A DNA stretch of 34,153 nt from a virus (IMGVR_UViG_3300042899_000050:1-34153), one strand, 5' to 3'; positions 8,251 to 16,965 are shown, numbered from the stretch's first letter. Notes: generated from the sequence alone by a model not told the origin. Translations and numbers: made by a program.

Positions 8251-8258
8251 TGTCCTAA

Positions 8259-8287
8259 GTATTACACATGGCCGTAATACATGTCAA
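8259..8287 (-). promoter_or_regulatory. Leftward early promoter with inverted-repeat operator
   Basis: On the minus strand TTGACA (8287-8282) and TAATAC (8264-8259) are separated by 17 bases, a textbook sigma-70-type promoter. Between them, GTATTAC and GTAATAC (8259-8265 and 8274-8280) form a perfect 7-bp inverted repeat with an 8-base spacer overlapping the -10. It is likely an operator for a dimeric regulator. Confidence 0.8.
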
Positions 8288-8357
8288 CCACCTAATAACC
8301 CCTGCAGTTACTGAGGATTTAGCATAGGATGTTGGCATACTGCGAGAGGACAAAACA

Positions 8358-9551
8358 ATGGCTATGACGATCGGCTGGGCTTCCAATGCCCCTTGGGCTA
8401 CTACTGGGTACGGCACACAAACCGCTCAAGTATTAAGCAGGCTTAAGCAAGCAGGTCATGATGTAGCAGCCATAACCAACTATGGGCTTGAGGGTTGCAA
8501 CTTAACTTGGAACGATACGCCCGTTTACTCAAGAGGTTCTGATCCTTACTCTAATGACGTAATCCCTGCTCACATGTCTGATTGGATAACAAAGAACCCA
8601 CTTGATCAGCCGCACGCGCTCATCACTCTCTACGACACTTGGGTGTTTAAGGGAAAGCAGTGGGCTGACTTTAACATCGCTTCGTGGGTTCCGATAGATC
8701 ACACACCTGCACCTCCTGCAGTTGCTGCTTGGTGCAGGCAAGAGTTTGTTACCCCTATTGCAATGAGCAAGTATGGAAAGGCCATGTTAGAAAACGTGGA
8801 CATAGAAAGCCTCTACGCGCCGCACGCAATCGAATCAGTCTTTAAGCCAACGCAGTTAGTAAAGTTAGCCGACGGCACATCTACGCTGACAAGAGATTAC
8901 CTGCAGATCCCAGAGGACGCATTTGTCGTCGGAATGAACGCAGCCAATAAAGGCGTTTATCCAAATCGAAAAGCCTTTGGAGAGAACCTGCTTGCGTTTT
9001 CTATGTTCGCCCAAAAGCACGACGATGTGATCCTGTACCTGCACACAGATGCGAGAGGGTCAGCAGGCGGCATTAAACTGCACGATTTAATACTTTCGTG
9101 TGGAATACCTGAGAGCAAGGTACGGCTGGTTGAGCCTTACTCATACGCCACTGGGATTGACCAAAAGACTCTGGCCGCTATCTACAGTTCGATGGACGTG
9201 CTGCTGGCCACTTCCTACGGCGAGGGATTTGGCGTTCCTACTATTGAAGCGCAAGCCTGCGGAACACCTGTTATTGTTTCCGACTTTGCCGCATCAAAAG
9301 AACTAGTTGGCGATGGCTGGCTCATTGGTGGACAGCCGCTATGGGACGCGCCGCAACAGTCTTGGTTCCATGTGCCGTCAGTGCCAGAGATCATTGACGC
9401 GCTGGATGCGGCCTACGACAGGGGCGTTGGCAGATCAAAGCAGGCAATAGATTTTGCTAAAGATTACAACGCAGATGCAGTCTTCAACACCCACTGGAAA
9501 CCCATCATGGAAACACTTGCCGAAAAGTATCAGGCACGAGTTGTAGAATAG
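8358..9551 (+). CDS. Glycosyltransferase, GT-B fold, GT4-like
   Basis: A 397-residue retaining glycosyltransferase of the GT4-like group. The N-terminal Rossmann half begins IGWASNAPWATTGYGTQTAQ (glycine-rich acceptor loop). The C-terminal donor site holds the EX7E motif, E289 and E297 in GEGFGVPTIEAQACGTP, which binds the nucleotide sugar. GAGAGGA precedes the ATG. It opens the second rightward unit between the capsid and head-tail connector genes. It could glycosylate virion protein, phage DNA or a host surface polymer; the sequence does not decide. An intact active site argues for function. Confidence 0.88.
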   Translation: MAMTIGWASNAPWATTGYGTQTAQVLSRLKQAGHDVAAITNYGLEGCNLTWNDTPVYSRGSDPYSNDVIPAHMSDWITKNPLDQPHALITLYDTWVFKGKQWADFNIASWVPIDHTPAPPAVAAWCRQEFVTPIAMSKYGKAMLENVDIESLYAPHAIESVFKPTQLVKLADGTSTLTRDYLQIPEDAFVVGMNAANKGVYPNRKAFGENLLAFSMFAQKHDDVILYLHTDARGSAGGIKLHDLILSCGIPESKVRLVEPYSYATGIDQKTLAAIYSSMDVLLATSYGEGFGVPTIEAQACGTPVIVSDFAASKELVGDGWLIGGQPLWDAPQQSWFHVPSVPEIIDALDAAYDRGVGRSKQAIDFAKDYNADAVFNTHWKPIMETLAEKYQARVVE

Positions 9552-9572
9552 GGAAAGACTTTAGGAGTTCTC

Positions 9573-10178
9573 TTGGCAATCACAAACGGTTACGCCACTT
9601 TGGCACAGGTTAAGGCCGCACTTCGTATCAGCGACAACGTAGATGACGCGCTATTAGAGATGGCTATTGAATCTGCATCGCGTGCTATTGATGGGCATGC
9701 TGGCCGATACTTCTATTCAAGCGGAACCGCCACTAGATACTTCTCGGCAGAAGACGATTACGTGGTGCAGGTAGATGATTTGGCTAATTCCACAATCACT
9801 CTGCAGACTGCTAATAACAGCGACGGAAACTTCGTTTACACGTGGGGAACAGCCGACTACCAACTAGAGCCGCTAAACGGGAGCGCTGATGGCATAACAA
9901 CGCCCTACACGCGCATAAGGGCAGTGGGTCAATACATCTTCCCCATAGACGGTGGCGAGGCGCTGATTAAGGTAACAGGGGCGTATGGCTGGCCTGCAGT
10001 GCCTATCGCGATAACTCAAGCCTGCGTGGTGCAATCGTCAAGATTATTTAAGCGGCTTGATAGTCCACTAGGAATCGCTGGCTTCGGGGACTTAGGGGTT
10101 GTAAGAGTTGGACGCGCATTAGATCCTGACGTAGAGCAGTTGGTTTCTCCTTATCGCAGAATGAGGGGCTTTGCTTAA
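9573..10178 (+). CDS. Head-tail connector (gp6-like adaptor)
   Basis: A 201-residue protein. The N-terminal segment YATLAQVKAALRISDNVDDA, followed by the AIESASRAIDGHAGRYF helix, is characteristic of phage gp6-like head-tail connectors that form a ring below the portal. The start is a TTG at 9573 with AGGAG seven bases upstream. The next gene overlaps its stop (TAATG). The position after capsid and before the tail genes agrees. Confidence 0.8.
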   Translation: MAITNGYATLAQVKAALRISDNVDDALLEMAIESASRAIDGHAGRYFYSSGTATRYFSAEDDYVVQVDDLANSTITLQTANNSDGNFVYTWGTADYQLEPLNGSADGITTPYTRIRAVGQYIFPIDGGEALIKVTGAYGWPAVPIAITQACVVQSSRLFKRLDSPLGIAGFGDLGVVRVGRALDPDVEQLVSPYRRMRGFA

Positions 10179-10585
10179 TGGCTAGTATCGCTACTCTTAG
10201 GACGCGCCTAGCCGCAAATGCAGCGACCATAACAGGACTTCGCACAGCCGCCACTATCCCCGACAACCCCAATCCTCCGCTTGCCGTAGTGATCCCATCA
10301 AGCCTTACGTTTAACGAAGCCTTTCATTCTGGCATGAATACCTACACGTTTAACGTGCTTCTCATGGTTGGAAAGGTATCCGAGAGATCAGGCCAGAACA
10401 GCCTAGATGCCTACTGCTCAAGCACTGGCGCATCGTCTATGAAACTGGCACTAGAAAGTGATAAAACGCTTGGCGGCAACGCCTATGATGTTAGAGTTAG
10501 TGAGATCAGAAATTACGGTGAGATAGCCGTAGGTGATGTAAACTATTTATCAGCAGAGTTCGTAGTTCTCTGTTACGCAGACTAG
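10178..10585 (+). CDS. Putative tail completion / tail terminator protein
   Basis: A 135-residue protein (MASIATLRTRLAANAATITG). It has alternating beta segments (TYTFNVLLMVGKVSERSGQN), and its position between connector and tail tube matches small tail terminator or head-tail joining proteins of siphoviruses. No hallmark residue motif is visible, so the call leans on gene order. Confidence 0.6.
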   Translation: MASIATLRTRLAANAATITGLRTAATIPDNPNPPLAVVIPSSLTFNEAFHSGMNTYTFNVLLMVGKVSERSGQNSLDAYCSSTGASSMKLALESDKTLGGNAYDVRVSEIRNYGEIAVGDVNYLSAEFVVLCYAD

Positions 10586-10594
10586 GAGTTATTA

Positions 10595-11008
10595 ATGGCA
10601 AAGTTCGCCGCAACAGATTACAAGGTAATGCTTAATGCCGTAAATCTGTCCACATCTTTACAGAGTGTTGAAGTAAGTTTCGAGGCAGACGACCTAGAAA
10701 CAACAGCGTTCGGCGCAACATGGCGCGACAGAATCGCAGGCCTAAAGGCTGGATCAGTAACCCTGTCTTTCTTCCAAGACTTTGCAGCCTCATCAGTTGA
10801 TGCAACTCTTTACCCGTTATTCGGATCAAAGGGAACTTTCGTAATTACACCGACTTCCACTGCAGTCAGTGCCACAAATCCTAGTTACACATTCGAAGCG
10901 CTTATCACTCAATACACCCCATTCGCGTCAAGCGTGGGCGACATTGCGACACTAAGCGTTACACTTCCAATCGCTGGAACCGTAACGAGAGCAACGGCGG
11001 CCGTCTAA
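10595..11008 (+). CDS. Major tail (tube) protein
   Basis: A 137-residue protein with the beta-rich pattern of siphovirus tail tube proteins: SLQSVEVSFEADDLETTAFG, then GLKAGSVTLSFFQDF and a C-terminal LSVTLPIAGTV. It polymerises into the tail tube. AGGAG lies upstream of the ATG. It is immediately followed by the frameshifted tail chaperone gene, the canonical order. Confidence 0.85.
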   Translation: MAKFAATDYKVMLNAVNLSTSLQSVEVSFEADDLETTAFGATWRDRIAGLKAGSVTLSFFQDFAASSVDATLYPLFGSKGTFVITPTSTAVSATNPSYTFEALITQYTPFASSVGDIATLSVTLPIAGTVTRATAAV

Positions 11009-11009
11009 C

Positions 11010-11261
11010 ATGAAGATGAACCTGCGAGTTACTGACAATAACGGAACTGTCGAAGAGGTCGAATGCAACATCAGGGATTTTGTAGCGTTCGAATCTCACT
11101 GGAATAGAAGCATTGCCCGACTAGAAGAAGAAATGAAAATCACAGATCTAGTCTGGCTGGCTTGGCACTCTATCTCAAGGCGCAAACTTACGAAAGATGA
11201 TTTCGAGAACTGGCTAGATACTATTGACGGCGTTGAAGCGAGCGAAGAAAGCCCAAAATAA
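11010..11261 (+). CDS. Tail assembly chaperone, short form (G-like)
   Basis: An 83-residue acidic protein (MKMNLRVTDNNGTVEEVECN) equivalent to lambda gpG, which coats the tape measure during tail assembly. It ends SPK at a TAA (11259-11261) immediately after a slippery heptamer. Most ribosomes would stop here. Two bases after the tail tube gene and before the tape measure is its expected place. Confidence 0.85.
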   Translation: MKMNLRVTDNNGTVEEVECNIRDFVAFESHWNRSIARLEEEMKITDLVWLAWHSISRRKLTKDDFENWLDTIDGVEASEESPK

Positions 11262-11410
11262 TTCCGCTTGGTGAATCAAGTTATCACTGGATGATTGCAA
11301 ATCTTTCTCTGGAAACTGGAATAGCACCAAGCGCGCTACTTCAAGAATCAGACCGCATGATCTTTACGCTCATAATGGCTCTGCGCTCAAGGAATAGCAG
11401 GAATCAATGA
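11010..11410 (+). CDS. Tail assembly chaperone, -1 frameshift fusion (GT-like)
   Basis: After the -1 slip at 11252-11258 the frame continues from 11258 to a TGA at 11408-11410, giving a fusion of about 133 residues. The added part includes WMIANLSLETGIAPSALLQE, the typical T-domain pattern (LETGIxPxxLL) of actinophage tail chaperones. This segment has no start codon of its own. The stop overlaps the next gene (ATGA). The fusion binds tape measure and tube proteins in lambda-like phages. Strong confidence because heptamer, frame and T-domain motif all agree. Confidence 0.88.
11252..11258 (+). promoter_or_regulatory. -1 programmed frameshift slippery site
   Basis: CCCAAAA read as C-CCA-AAA in the zero frame is a canonical X-XXY-YYZ heptamer directly before the TAA stop. 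Slipping back one base continues ATA ATT CCG and opens 50 more codons. No strong pseudoknot is obvious just downstream; the adjacent stop may itself aid slippage. Confidence 0.85.
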
Positions 11411-11994
11411 CATCAACAAAGGTCACTGGGATAAAAGAAACCATCGAGGTACTGCATCAACTTGATAAGAAGATTATCAGGAACGCTCGTAGGGACATTA
11501 GAAGCGCGGCTGAGCCTATGCGCGCTGGTATCGCTTCGGCCATTCCAAGCGAAGCGCCCCTGAGGGGAATGCGACACAGAGGGCGCACTGGTTGGCAACC
11601 TGAAATGACCAAGGTTGTTATTAAGACAAGTTTCTCTCGCAAGGCCATAGCAGGGCGCGTATCAATAGTTTCTATTGTGGTTGGGGGCAAGACTGGAAGT
11701 GCTGGGACTGCAGCACTGATGATCGCTGACATGGCTGGAATACGCGGCAAATACAGCCGAGGTCAGAGCAGGTCATACAGGACTGGATTTTCTGCAGAGC
11801 GAAGCCACAGACTTAACGGTCAGGGCAGGGCTATGGTTAGGGCTTTGAACTCTAAAGATGGTTCACCGTCCCGATACGTATGGCGCGAAGCCAAGAGGCA
11901 CTTGCCAGAAATTAACACTCAGTTATCAAATACAATAGTTAAGACCAGCAAAGAGATTAGCGAAAATCTAAAGCGCAAACAGATGGTGAGATAG
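11407..11994 (+). CDS. Tail-region protein, gp10-like / minor tail candidate
   Basis: A 195-residue very basic protein (MTSTKVTGIKETIEVLHQLD, then IRSAAEPMRAGIASAIP). The start resembles HK97 gp10-like joining proteins (a GIKE helix followed by an AAEP helix). It lies between the tail chaperone and tape measure, an uncommon place for gp10, so it may be a displaced head-tail joining protein or a tail protein. The C-terminal half is Arg/Lys-rich. No enzyme motif seen. Confidence 0.55.
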   Translation: MTSTKVTGIKETIEVLHQLDKKIIRNARRDIRSAAEPMRAGIASAIPSEAPLRGMRHRGRTGWQPEMTKVVIKTSFSRKAIAGRVSIVSIVVGGKTGSAGTAALMIADMAGIRGKYSRGQSRSYRTGFSAERSHRLNGQGRAMVRALNSKDGSPSRYVWREAKRHLPEINTQLSNTIVKTSKEISENLKRKQMVR

Positions 11995-11996
11995 CA

Positions 11997-14150
11997 ATGG
12001 CAATTATTGTTCCTATCGTTACTAAGTATTTTGGCGCTGGCGTATCTCAAGCCACTAAGTCTTTCGCTGGATTGCAGAATCAGTCAAAAGCGACAACCAG
12101 AGGCTTAAGCACAGTTTCTAAAGTTGGTATTGCATCCTTTGCGGCGCTAGGTGCTGCCGCTAGCAGGTTTGGGCAGAATGCAGTTAAAGCCGCCGCCGCA
12201 GATCAGCAGTCGCAGGTAAGACTAGCCAAGACTCTGCAGAACGTCACTAAAGCAACGGAAGCCCAAACTGCTGCTGTTGAAAGTTTCATTACCACTCAAC
12301 AGTTTGCAACTGGCATTTCCGATAATCAGTTAAGGCCTGCGTTAGCAACGCTGGTACGGGCAACAGGTGACGTAACTAAAGCACAAGACTTGCTAAAACT
12401 TGGACTCGATGTTAGTGCAGGTTCTGGGCGCGACCTAACTGGCATAACTCTAGCGTTAGCAAGAGCGCAAGGTGGTCAGTTTACAGGCCTACAACGCTTG
12501 GGAATTGTAATCCCAGAGAACATTAAGAAATCCAAAGACTTCGCAAAGGTGCAGGAATACTTAAACACCTTGTTCGGTGGTCAGGCTGCCGTTGCTGCTG
12601 GAACCTATCAGGGCAAATTAGCAATTTTGCGCGAAAGGTTTGGTGAAGTTCAAGAGTCCATAGGCGCGGTTTTGCTACCCGCTTTAACTAAGTTAGTTGG
12701 TTACATAAGCACAAACATTATGCCCAACCTCGAAGTATTTATTAACGCGCTGACTGGAAAAGAAAGTCTGGGAAGTTCTTTCACCAGAACGCAAGAGCAG
12801 GCATTTATCTTTGGAAACGTGGTTCGAGCAGTAGTCCAAACCATCGTTAGTTACATCCCCTACATCGCAGCCTTTGGGGCGGCACTGCTTGCTACATTCG
12901 TAGTCGCTAAAATTGCTGCTGCTGCTGCTGCAATTATTAAAATTATTAAAGGCATTATCTTTATTTACGAGGGACTGATCCTTGTTGCTAGTGGTGCGTC
13001 CATCGCAACCGCATTTGCGACAGGTGGAACTTCTGTTGCTGCTGGCGCATTAGGTGCGGCCGCCGCCGTTGCTGCTTTAGGTGTTGCGTTCGTTGCAATT
13101 AATGCCGCAGTTAGTAAATACAAAAAGAACGTGGCTGACTTACCTGCAGTAAATGTAGCCCCTGATGGCGTTGCTAGTGGGAGCGATGCTTATAAAGACA
13201 TAGAACTTCCAGCCGTTGATGATGACGGAAAACCTAAAGGCAAGCAGAGCAAGTCTCAAAAGGCCGCTGCTAAGGCTGCAAAAGAAGCCGCCGCTATGGC
13301 TAAGGTGGTCGCTGCCGCATCTAAGGCTGCCGCTTCCGCACTAGGGAAGATGAACGATAAACTTGCTGCCGCTAGGGAAAGACTTGCTGCCGCCAAGGAA
13401 GCATTCGCAGAGTTTCGCGATGGGGTTCGTGACTCTATTATCGGCCTGATGGATTTTGGCAAGGCGGCTGACGCTGAATCTGGAACTTTCCTAGAAAACT
13501 TCCGTAAGCAAGCCACTGGTATCGTGCAGTTTGCTGAAAAGATTAAAAAACTTATTTCAATGGGATTATCTGAGGCTGGTATCCAACAGGTATTATCTGC
13601 AGGCGCGGAGGCTGGAACAAAAATAGCCGACGAACTTATCGCTGGTGGTGCAGGTGCGATTTCAGAAACTAATAAACTTCTAGTAAGCGTTAATGCCGCC
13701 GCTGAGCAACTTGGGGAATCGGGCGCTAAAGCATTTTATCAAGCAGGAATAACCCAAGGCCAAGCAATGGTTAATGGAATGCTAGCCGCGATTAAAAAGT
13801 CGGGCTTCCGAATTGTCGGTGGATTTGCTGCGCTTCCTGCTAATTTACAGAAAGCATTAAACGCTGGGAAACTTACTGAGAAAGAAGTTACTCAGTTAAA
13901 TAACTTGCTCAGGGGAGTTCCTGCACTGGCTGAGGGTGGAATTGTCAATAAGCCCACTCTCGCACTTATTGGCGAGGCTGGACCAGAAGCAGTAATACCA
14001 CTTTCAGGCCGAAACTCATCGATGGGCAACACCTACAACGTGACTGTAAATGCAGGTATGGGTTCTAATGGCGCACAAATAGGTCGCGAAATTGTAGATG
14101 CGATTAAAAAGTTTGAGCGCGCAAGTGGACCAGTTTTTGCGAGTGCGTAA
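11997..14150 (+). CDS. Tape measure protein
   Basis: A 717-residue protein that sets tail length and passes into the host membrane during infection. It is Ala-rich and helical. Residues about 275-372 form a cluster of hydrophobic segments, and 410-475 is a Lys/Ala coiled-coil stretch. The end carries the signature LAEGGIVNKPTLALIGEAGP, found at the C-terminus of many tape measures. At roughly 0.15 nm per residue a tail near 100 nm would be expected. It follows the tail chaperones and precedes the baseplate gene. Confidence 0.93.
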   Translation: MAIIVPIVTKYFGAGVSQATKSFAGLQNQSKATTRGLSTVSKVGIASFAALGAAASRFGQNAVKAAAADQQSQVRLAKTLQNVTKATEAQTAAVESFITTQQFATGISDNQLRPALATLVRATGDVTKAQDLLKLGLDVSAGSGRDLTGITLALARAQGGQFTGLQRLGIVIPENIKKSKDFAKVQEYLNTLFGGQAAVAAGTYQGKLAILRERFGEVQESIGAVLLPALTKLVGYISTNIMPNLEVFINALTGKESLGSSFTRTQEQAFIFGNVVRAVVQTIVSYIPYIAAFGAALLATFVVAKIAAAAAAIIKIIKGIIFIYEGLILVASGASIATAFATGGTSVAAGALGAAAAVAALGVAFVAINAAVSKYKKNVADLPAVNVAPDGVASGSDAYKDIELPAVDDDGKPKGKQSKSQKAAAKAAKEAAAMAKVVAAASKAAASALGKMNDKLAAARERLAAAKEAFAEFRDGVRDSIIGLMDFGKAADAESGTFLENFRKQATGIVQFAEKIKKLISMGLSEAGIQQVLSAGAEAGTKIADELIAGGAGAISETNKLLVSVNAAAEQLGESGAKAFYQAGITQGQAMVNGMLAAIKKSGFRIVGGFAALPANLQKALNAGKLTEKEVTQLNNLLRGVPALAEGGIVNKPTLALIGEAGPEAVIPLSGRNSSMGNTYNVTVNAGMGSNGAQIGREIVDAIKKFERASGPVFASA

Positions 14151-15464
14151 ATGGCCGTTCCAACCACGCAAGTATTTATCGGTTTTGATCTCAGCGCTTC
14201 TGGTGATTATTACTTTACGTTAGATGACCCTATTAAGGGAGCATTAAACTCCGACTTTGTTCTAGGTGGCGGAGACATTTTAGTTGATGTAACGCAGTAT
14301 GTAGAAAGTGTTTCTATAAGTAGAGGCAAGTCACGTGAGTTAGATAGATTTGCTGCAGGAAGTGCAAGAGTTGTTTTGCACAATGACACAAGAATCTTTG
14401 ATCCATTTTATGCGGCTGGACCTTACTACCGTCAAATACTTCCTCGCAAGCAAGTGGTCATAAAGTCGAATGGCGTTACGCAATACACAGGATTTATTGA
14501 CGACTGGGATCTGTCTTACCAATTAGGGAACAAGTCCTACGCAAGCATTTCTTGCGTAGATGCATTCTTGCAACTATCGGCTAAGCAATTAACGGGATTT
14601 ACTAATTCTGTTCAGTTCTCAGGACAAAGAGTCGAATCGATCTTAAATAGGCCAGAAGTTGCTTGGTCAACTTTTGCGCGAAACGTCAGCACTGGAAAGC
14701 AGAGTTTACAGGCCGACACTGTTGAGGCTGGTACTAACGTACTGCAGTATTTGCAGGACGTGGAAACTACTGAGTCTGGCGCATTGTTTATTAACAAATC
14801 AGGAGCAGTAACTTTTAAGGATCGAACTTCGAATATTCCGCCTGCAACAGACACGTTAATTTTTGCTGACGATGGGCGCGCTCAATCTGTTCCGTACACT
14901 CAGATACAAGTTATTTATGGCTCAGAATTGCTGCACAATAGAATTATCTTGACACGTGAGGGGGGTACGCCTCAAACGGCAGAAGACTTAGAGTCGCAAG
15001 AAACTTTTGGCATTCAATCGCTTACGATAGACGGGCTGCTAACAGACAATGACACAAATGTAAGAACGCTCGCTGGCTACCTAGCCAATATTTACTCTAA
15101 GCCAGAATTGAGATTTGCTAACTTAACAGTGACTCTCCATGACAAGTCTGTTTCTGACCAACTAGAACTTCTGGGCGTTGAAATAAACGACGTATTACGG
15201 ATCGTATTTAAGCCAAATGGGATTGGCTCTGCGATAGATGATTACGGCCTAGTGACTGGTATTCAACATGACGTAACAACAGATTCTCATTATGTGACTT
15301 TTGAATTTGGTTATGCACAAGATCTGCCGATTATTCTAAACCACCCTACTTACGGCCGACTAGGTGGCTCATTCCCTGTCTATGATGACGCTGCTACCAC
15401 TTATGATGATCCTGATGTAAAGTATGATGGAACGGTACAGTTCGGTTATGTTCTCGCTTTCTAA
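14151..15464 (+). CDS. Minor tail / baseplate hub protein
   Basis: A 437-residue beta-rich protein directly after the tape measure, the position of distal-tail or baseplate hub proteins. Residues about 40-120 (VESVSISRGKSRELDRFAAG, then ARVVLHNDTRIFDP) match the start of siphovirus minor tail proteins of actinophages, which form the tail tip and hold the fibres. No peptidase motif is visible. The 1-bp spacing to the tape measure suggests coupled translation. Confidence 0.8.
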   Translation: MAVPTTQVFIGFDLSASGDYYFTLDDPIKGALNSDFVLGGGDILVDVTQYVESVSISRGKSRELDRFAAGSARVVLHNDTRIFDPFYAAGPYYRQILPRKQVVIKSNGVTQYTGFIDDWDLSYQLGNKSYASISCVDAFLQLSAKQLTGFTNSVQFSGQRVESILNRPEVAWSTFARNVSTGKQSLQADTVEAGTNVLQYLQDVETTESGALFINKSGAVTFKDRTSNIPPATDTLIFADDGRAQSVPYTQIQVIYGSELLHNRIILTREGGTPQTAEDLESQETFGIQSLTIDGLLTDNDTNVRTLAGYLANIYSKPELRFANLTVTLHDKSVSDQLELLGVEINDVLRIVFKPNGIGSAIDDYGLVTGIQHDVTTDSHYVTFEFGYAQDLPIILNHPTYGRLGGSFPVYDDAATTYDDPDVKYDGTVQFGYVLAF

Positions 15465-15473
15465 GGATTCTTA

Positions 15474-16130
15474 ATGCCAAGTAATTTTCCTGCATCGGCA
15501 GACAGTTTTTCTAACCCTAATCCATTAAGTTCGCTCGACTCGCCAAGCCACGCTTTGCAACACACGAACGCTAATGATGCAATCGAGGCCGTTGAAACTT
15601 ATTTAATTAACAACACATTCACTTCGCCAACCTTTCTTGAAACTCCAGTTGCACCTACTGCCCCTGCAGATACCAACACAACGCAAATTGCAACTACTGC
15701 ATTCGTCATTGGACAAAAATCAACAACAACACCCGTAGCCGCAGACGTTACAGGAACAGTTGGTACAGGTTCAAAGTTTGCACTTTCAAATCATCGACAC
15801 CCGTTCGATACCGATCATCAGACAATCGACAACTTTACAACACTCGCTAATGGCACGACGGCAATGACCTTTGGTACAAATAGAAATATTCAAGTTACGC
15901 CAACTGCAACGGCAACTTTTACTGTATCGACTGGTGTAAACGAGGGAATATTGACATTTCTTAGAATTTTAACTTCTGGTACGACGAGTTATACAATTAC
16001 ATTTGGTTCTGGATTTAGAACACAGGGAACACTCGCAACTGGAACTACGACTGGCAGGACTTTTATGCTGACGTTTATTACAATCGATGGAACTATGACA
16101 GAAATATCACGAACAGCAACGATGGCTTAG
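15474..16130 (+). CDS. Tail fibre-like minor tail protein
   Basis: A 218-residue Thr/Ala/Ser-rich protein. Its N-terminus has SLDSPSHALQHTNANDAIEA, a motif common at the start of actinophage tail fibre or minor tail proteins, followed by a collar-like FALSNHRHPFDTDHQ segment and low-complexity beta repeats. It is likely a host-recognition appendage. Codon use is clearly more A+T-rich than the head genes, consistent with fast exchange of receptor-binding modules. Confidence 0.7.
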   Translation: MPSNFPASADSFSNPNPLSSLDSPSHALQHTNANDAIEAVETYLINNTFTSPTFLETPVAPTAPADTNTTQIATTAFVIGQKSTTTPVAADVTGTVGTGSKFALSNHRHPFDTDHQTIDNFTTLANGTTAMTFGTNRNIQVTPTATATFTVSTGVNEGILTFLRILTSGTTSYTITFGSGFRTQGTLATGTTTGRTFMLTFITIDGTMTEISRTATMA

Positions 16131-16138
16131 GAGTAAAA

Positions 16139-16780
16139 ATGGCAGGTAAAAAAACTTTTACAGCAGGTGAAGTCTTAACGGCTGGTGACGTAAATGATTA
16201 TTTGATGGATCAAACCATTATGGTTTTCAGTGGAACTGCCGTCCGCGCAACTGCAATTCCTTTTCCATCTGAGGGAATGTTTGCATTAACCACTGACAAT
16301 GATGAAGTGGATTATTACAATGGTTCCACTTGGGTAAGCGCATTACCGCTTGGATCTTGGACTGCATACACTCCAACTTTTGGTGGTGCTGGATTCTCAA
16401 TAGGAAATGCAACTATTGATTTTGTTTTTTGCCAAATTGGAAAAACAGTTTTTGTAAGAGGTTCTGTTACTTGGGGTTCATCAACATCAACAACAGGGTG
16501 GACTTCAGGAATGACTATCAGCGTTCCAGCAACTATGGCTACAAGTCAAGCGACAACTGGAAATGCATTAGGAACTGCGTCACTGCGCGATGTCAGCGTT
16601 CCCAGAAGTTATGCAGGAACTTGTTTGACAACTGGAAGCACAACAACATTGCAACCGAATATTCATTTGGCTAGTTTCACACCTGATGAAATAGAATTAA
16701 CTCCGATCAGACCGAATGTTCCAATGACATTTGCAACTGGAGATCAAATCTTTTTCAATTTCAATTATGAAGCGGCATAA
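16139..16780 (+). CDS. Second tail fibre / receptor-binding candidate
   Basis: A 213-residue protein opening KTFTAGEVLTAGDVNDYLMD, the usual start of actinophage minor tail proteins that attach to the baseplate. It is then beta-rich (DNDEVDYYNGSTWVSALPLG) with a Gly/Thr-rich C-terminal domain. It is likely a small fibre or receptor-binding protein. GGAG lies upstream. Like its neighbour it is AT-rich compared with the rest of the genome. Confidence 0.7.
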   Translation: MAGKKTFTAGEVLTAGDVNDYLMDQTIMVFSGTAVRATAIPFPSEGMFALTTDNDEVDYYNGSTWVSALPLGSWTAYTPTFGGAGFSIGNATIDFVFCQIGKTVFVRGSVTWGSSTSTTGWTSGMTISVPATMATSQATTGNALGTASLRDVSVPRSYAGTCLTTGSTTTLQPNIHLASFTPDEIELTPIRPNVPMTFATGDQIFFNFNYEAA

Positions 16781-16783
16781 ATA

Positions 16784-16951
16784 ATGATTACTTTCAAATG
16801 TCTAAAAGATAACTGTGACAACAAAGATGTTGAATACAACTTCACAACTGATTACGAATACGCGATGTGCGGTGGATGTAAAGCGCGTTTAACGGGCTAC
16901 AACTTGCGGCCGAACCCAGAACCAGAACTAGAGGAATTGCCTGCCGAATAG
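16784..16951 (+). CDS. Small four-cysteine protein
   Basis: A 55-residue ORF (MITFKCLKDNCDNKDVEYNF) with a CxxxxxC pair and a CGGC pair, suggesting a small zinc ribbon, and an acidic tail (PEPELEELPAE). It fills the gap between the fibre gene and the holin candidate exactly. No clear Shine-Dalgarno is seen. Function unknown. Confidence 0.55.
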   Translation: MITFKCLKDNCDNKDVEYNFTTDYEYAMCGGCKARLTGYNLRPNPEPELEELPAE

Positions 16952-16965
16952 GTTAAACTGTTGCA

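Noticed and set aside
11085-11100. GCGTTCGAATCTC looked like a tRNA T-loop
   Set aside because: It is within the tail chaperone gene, and no acceptor, D or anticodon stems can be formed around it. No tRNA was found elsewhere in the window.
12915-12960. GCTGCTGCTGC run as a microsatellite
   Set aside because: It encodes the Ala-rich hydrophobic segment of the tape measure and is short and imperfect.
13256-13516. Ala/Ser-rich open frame on the minus strand inside the tape measure gene
   Set aside because: Low-complexity mirror of the Lys/Ala coiled-coil codons of the tape measure; no ribosome-binding site and no recognisable protein.
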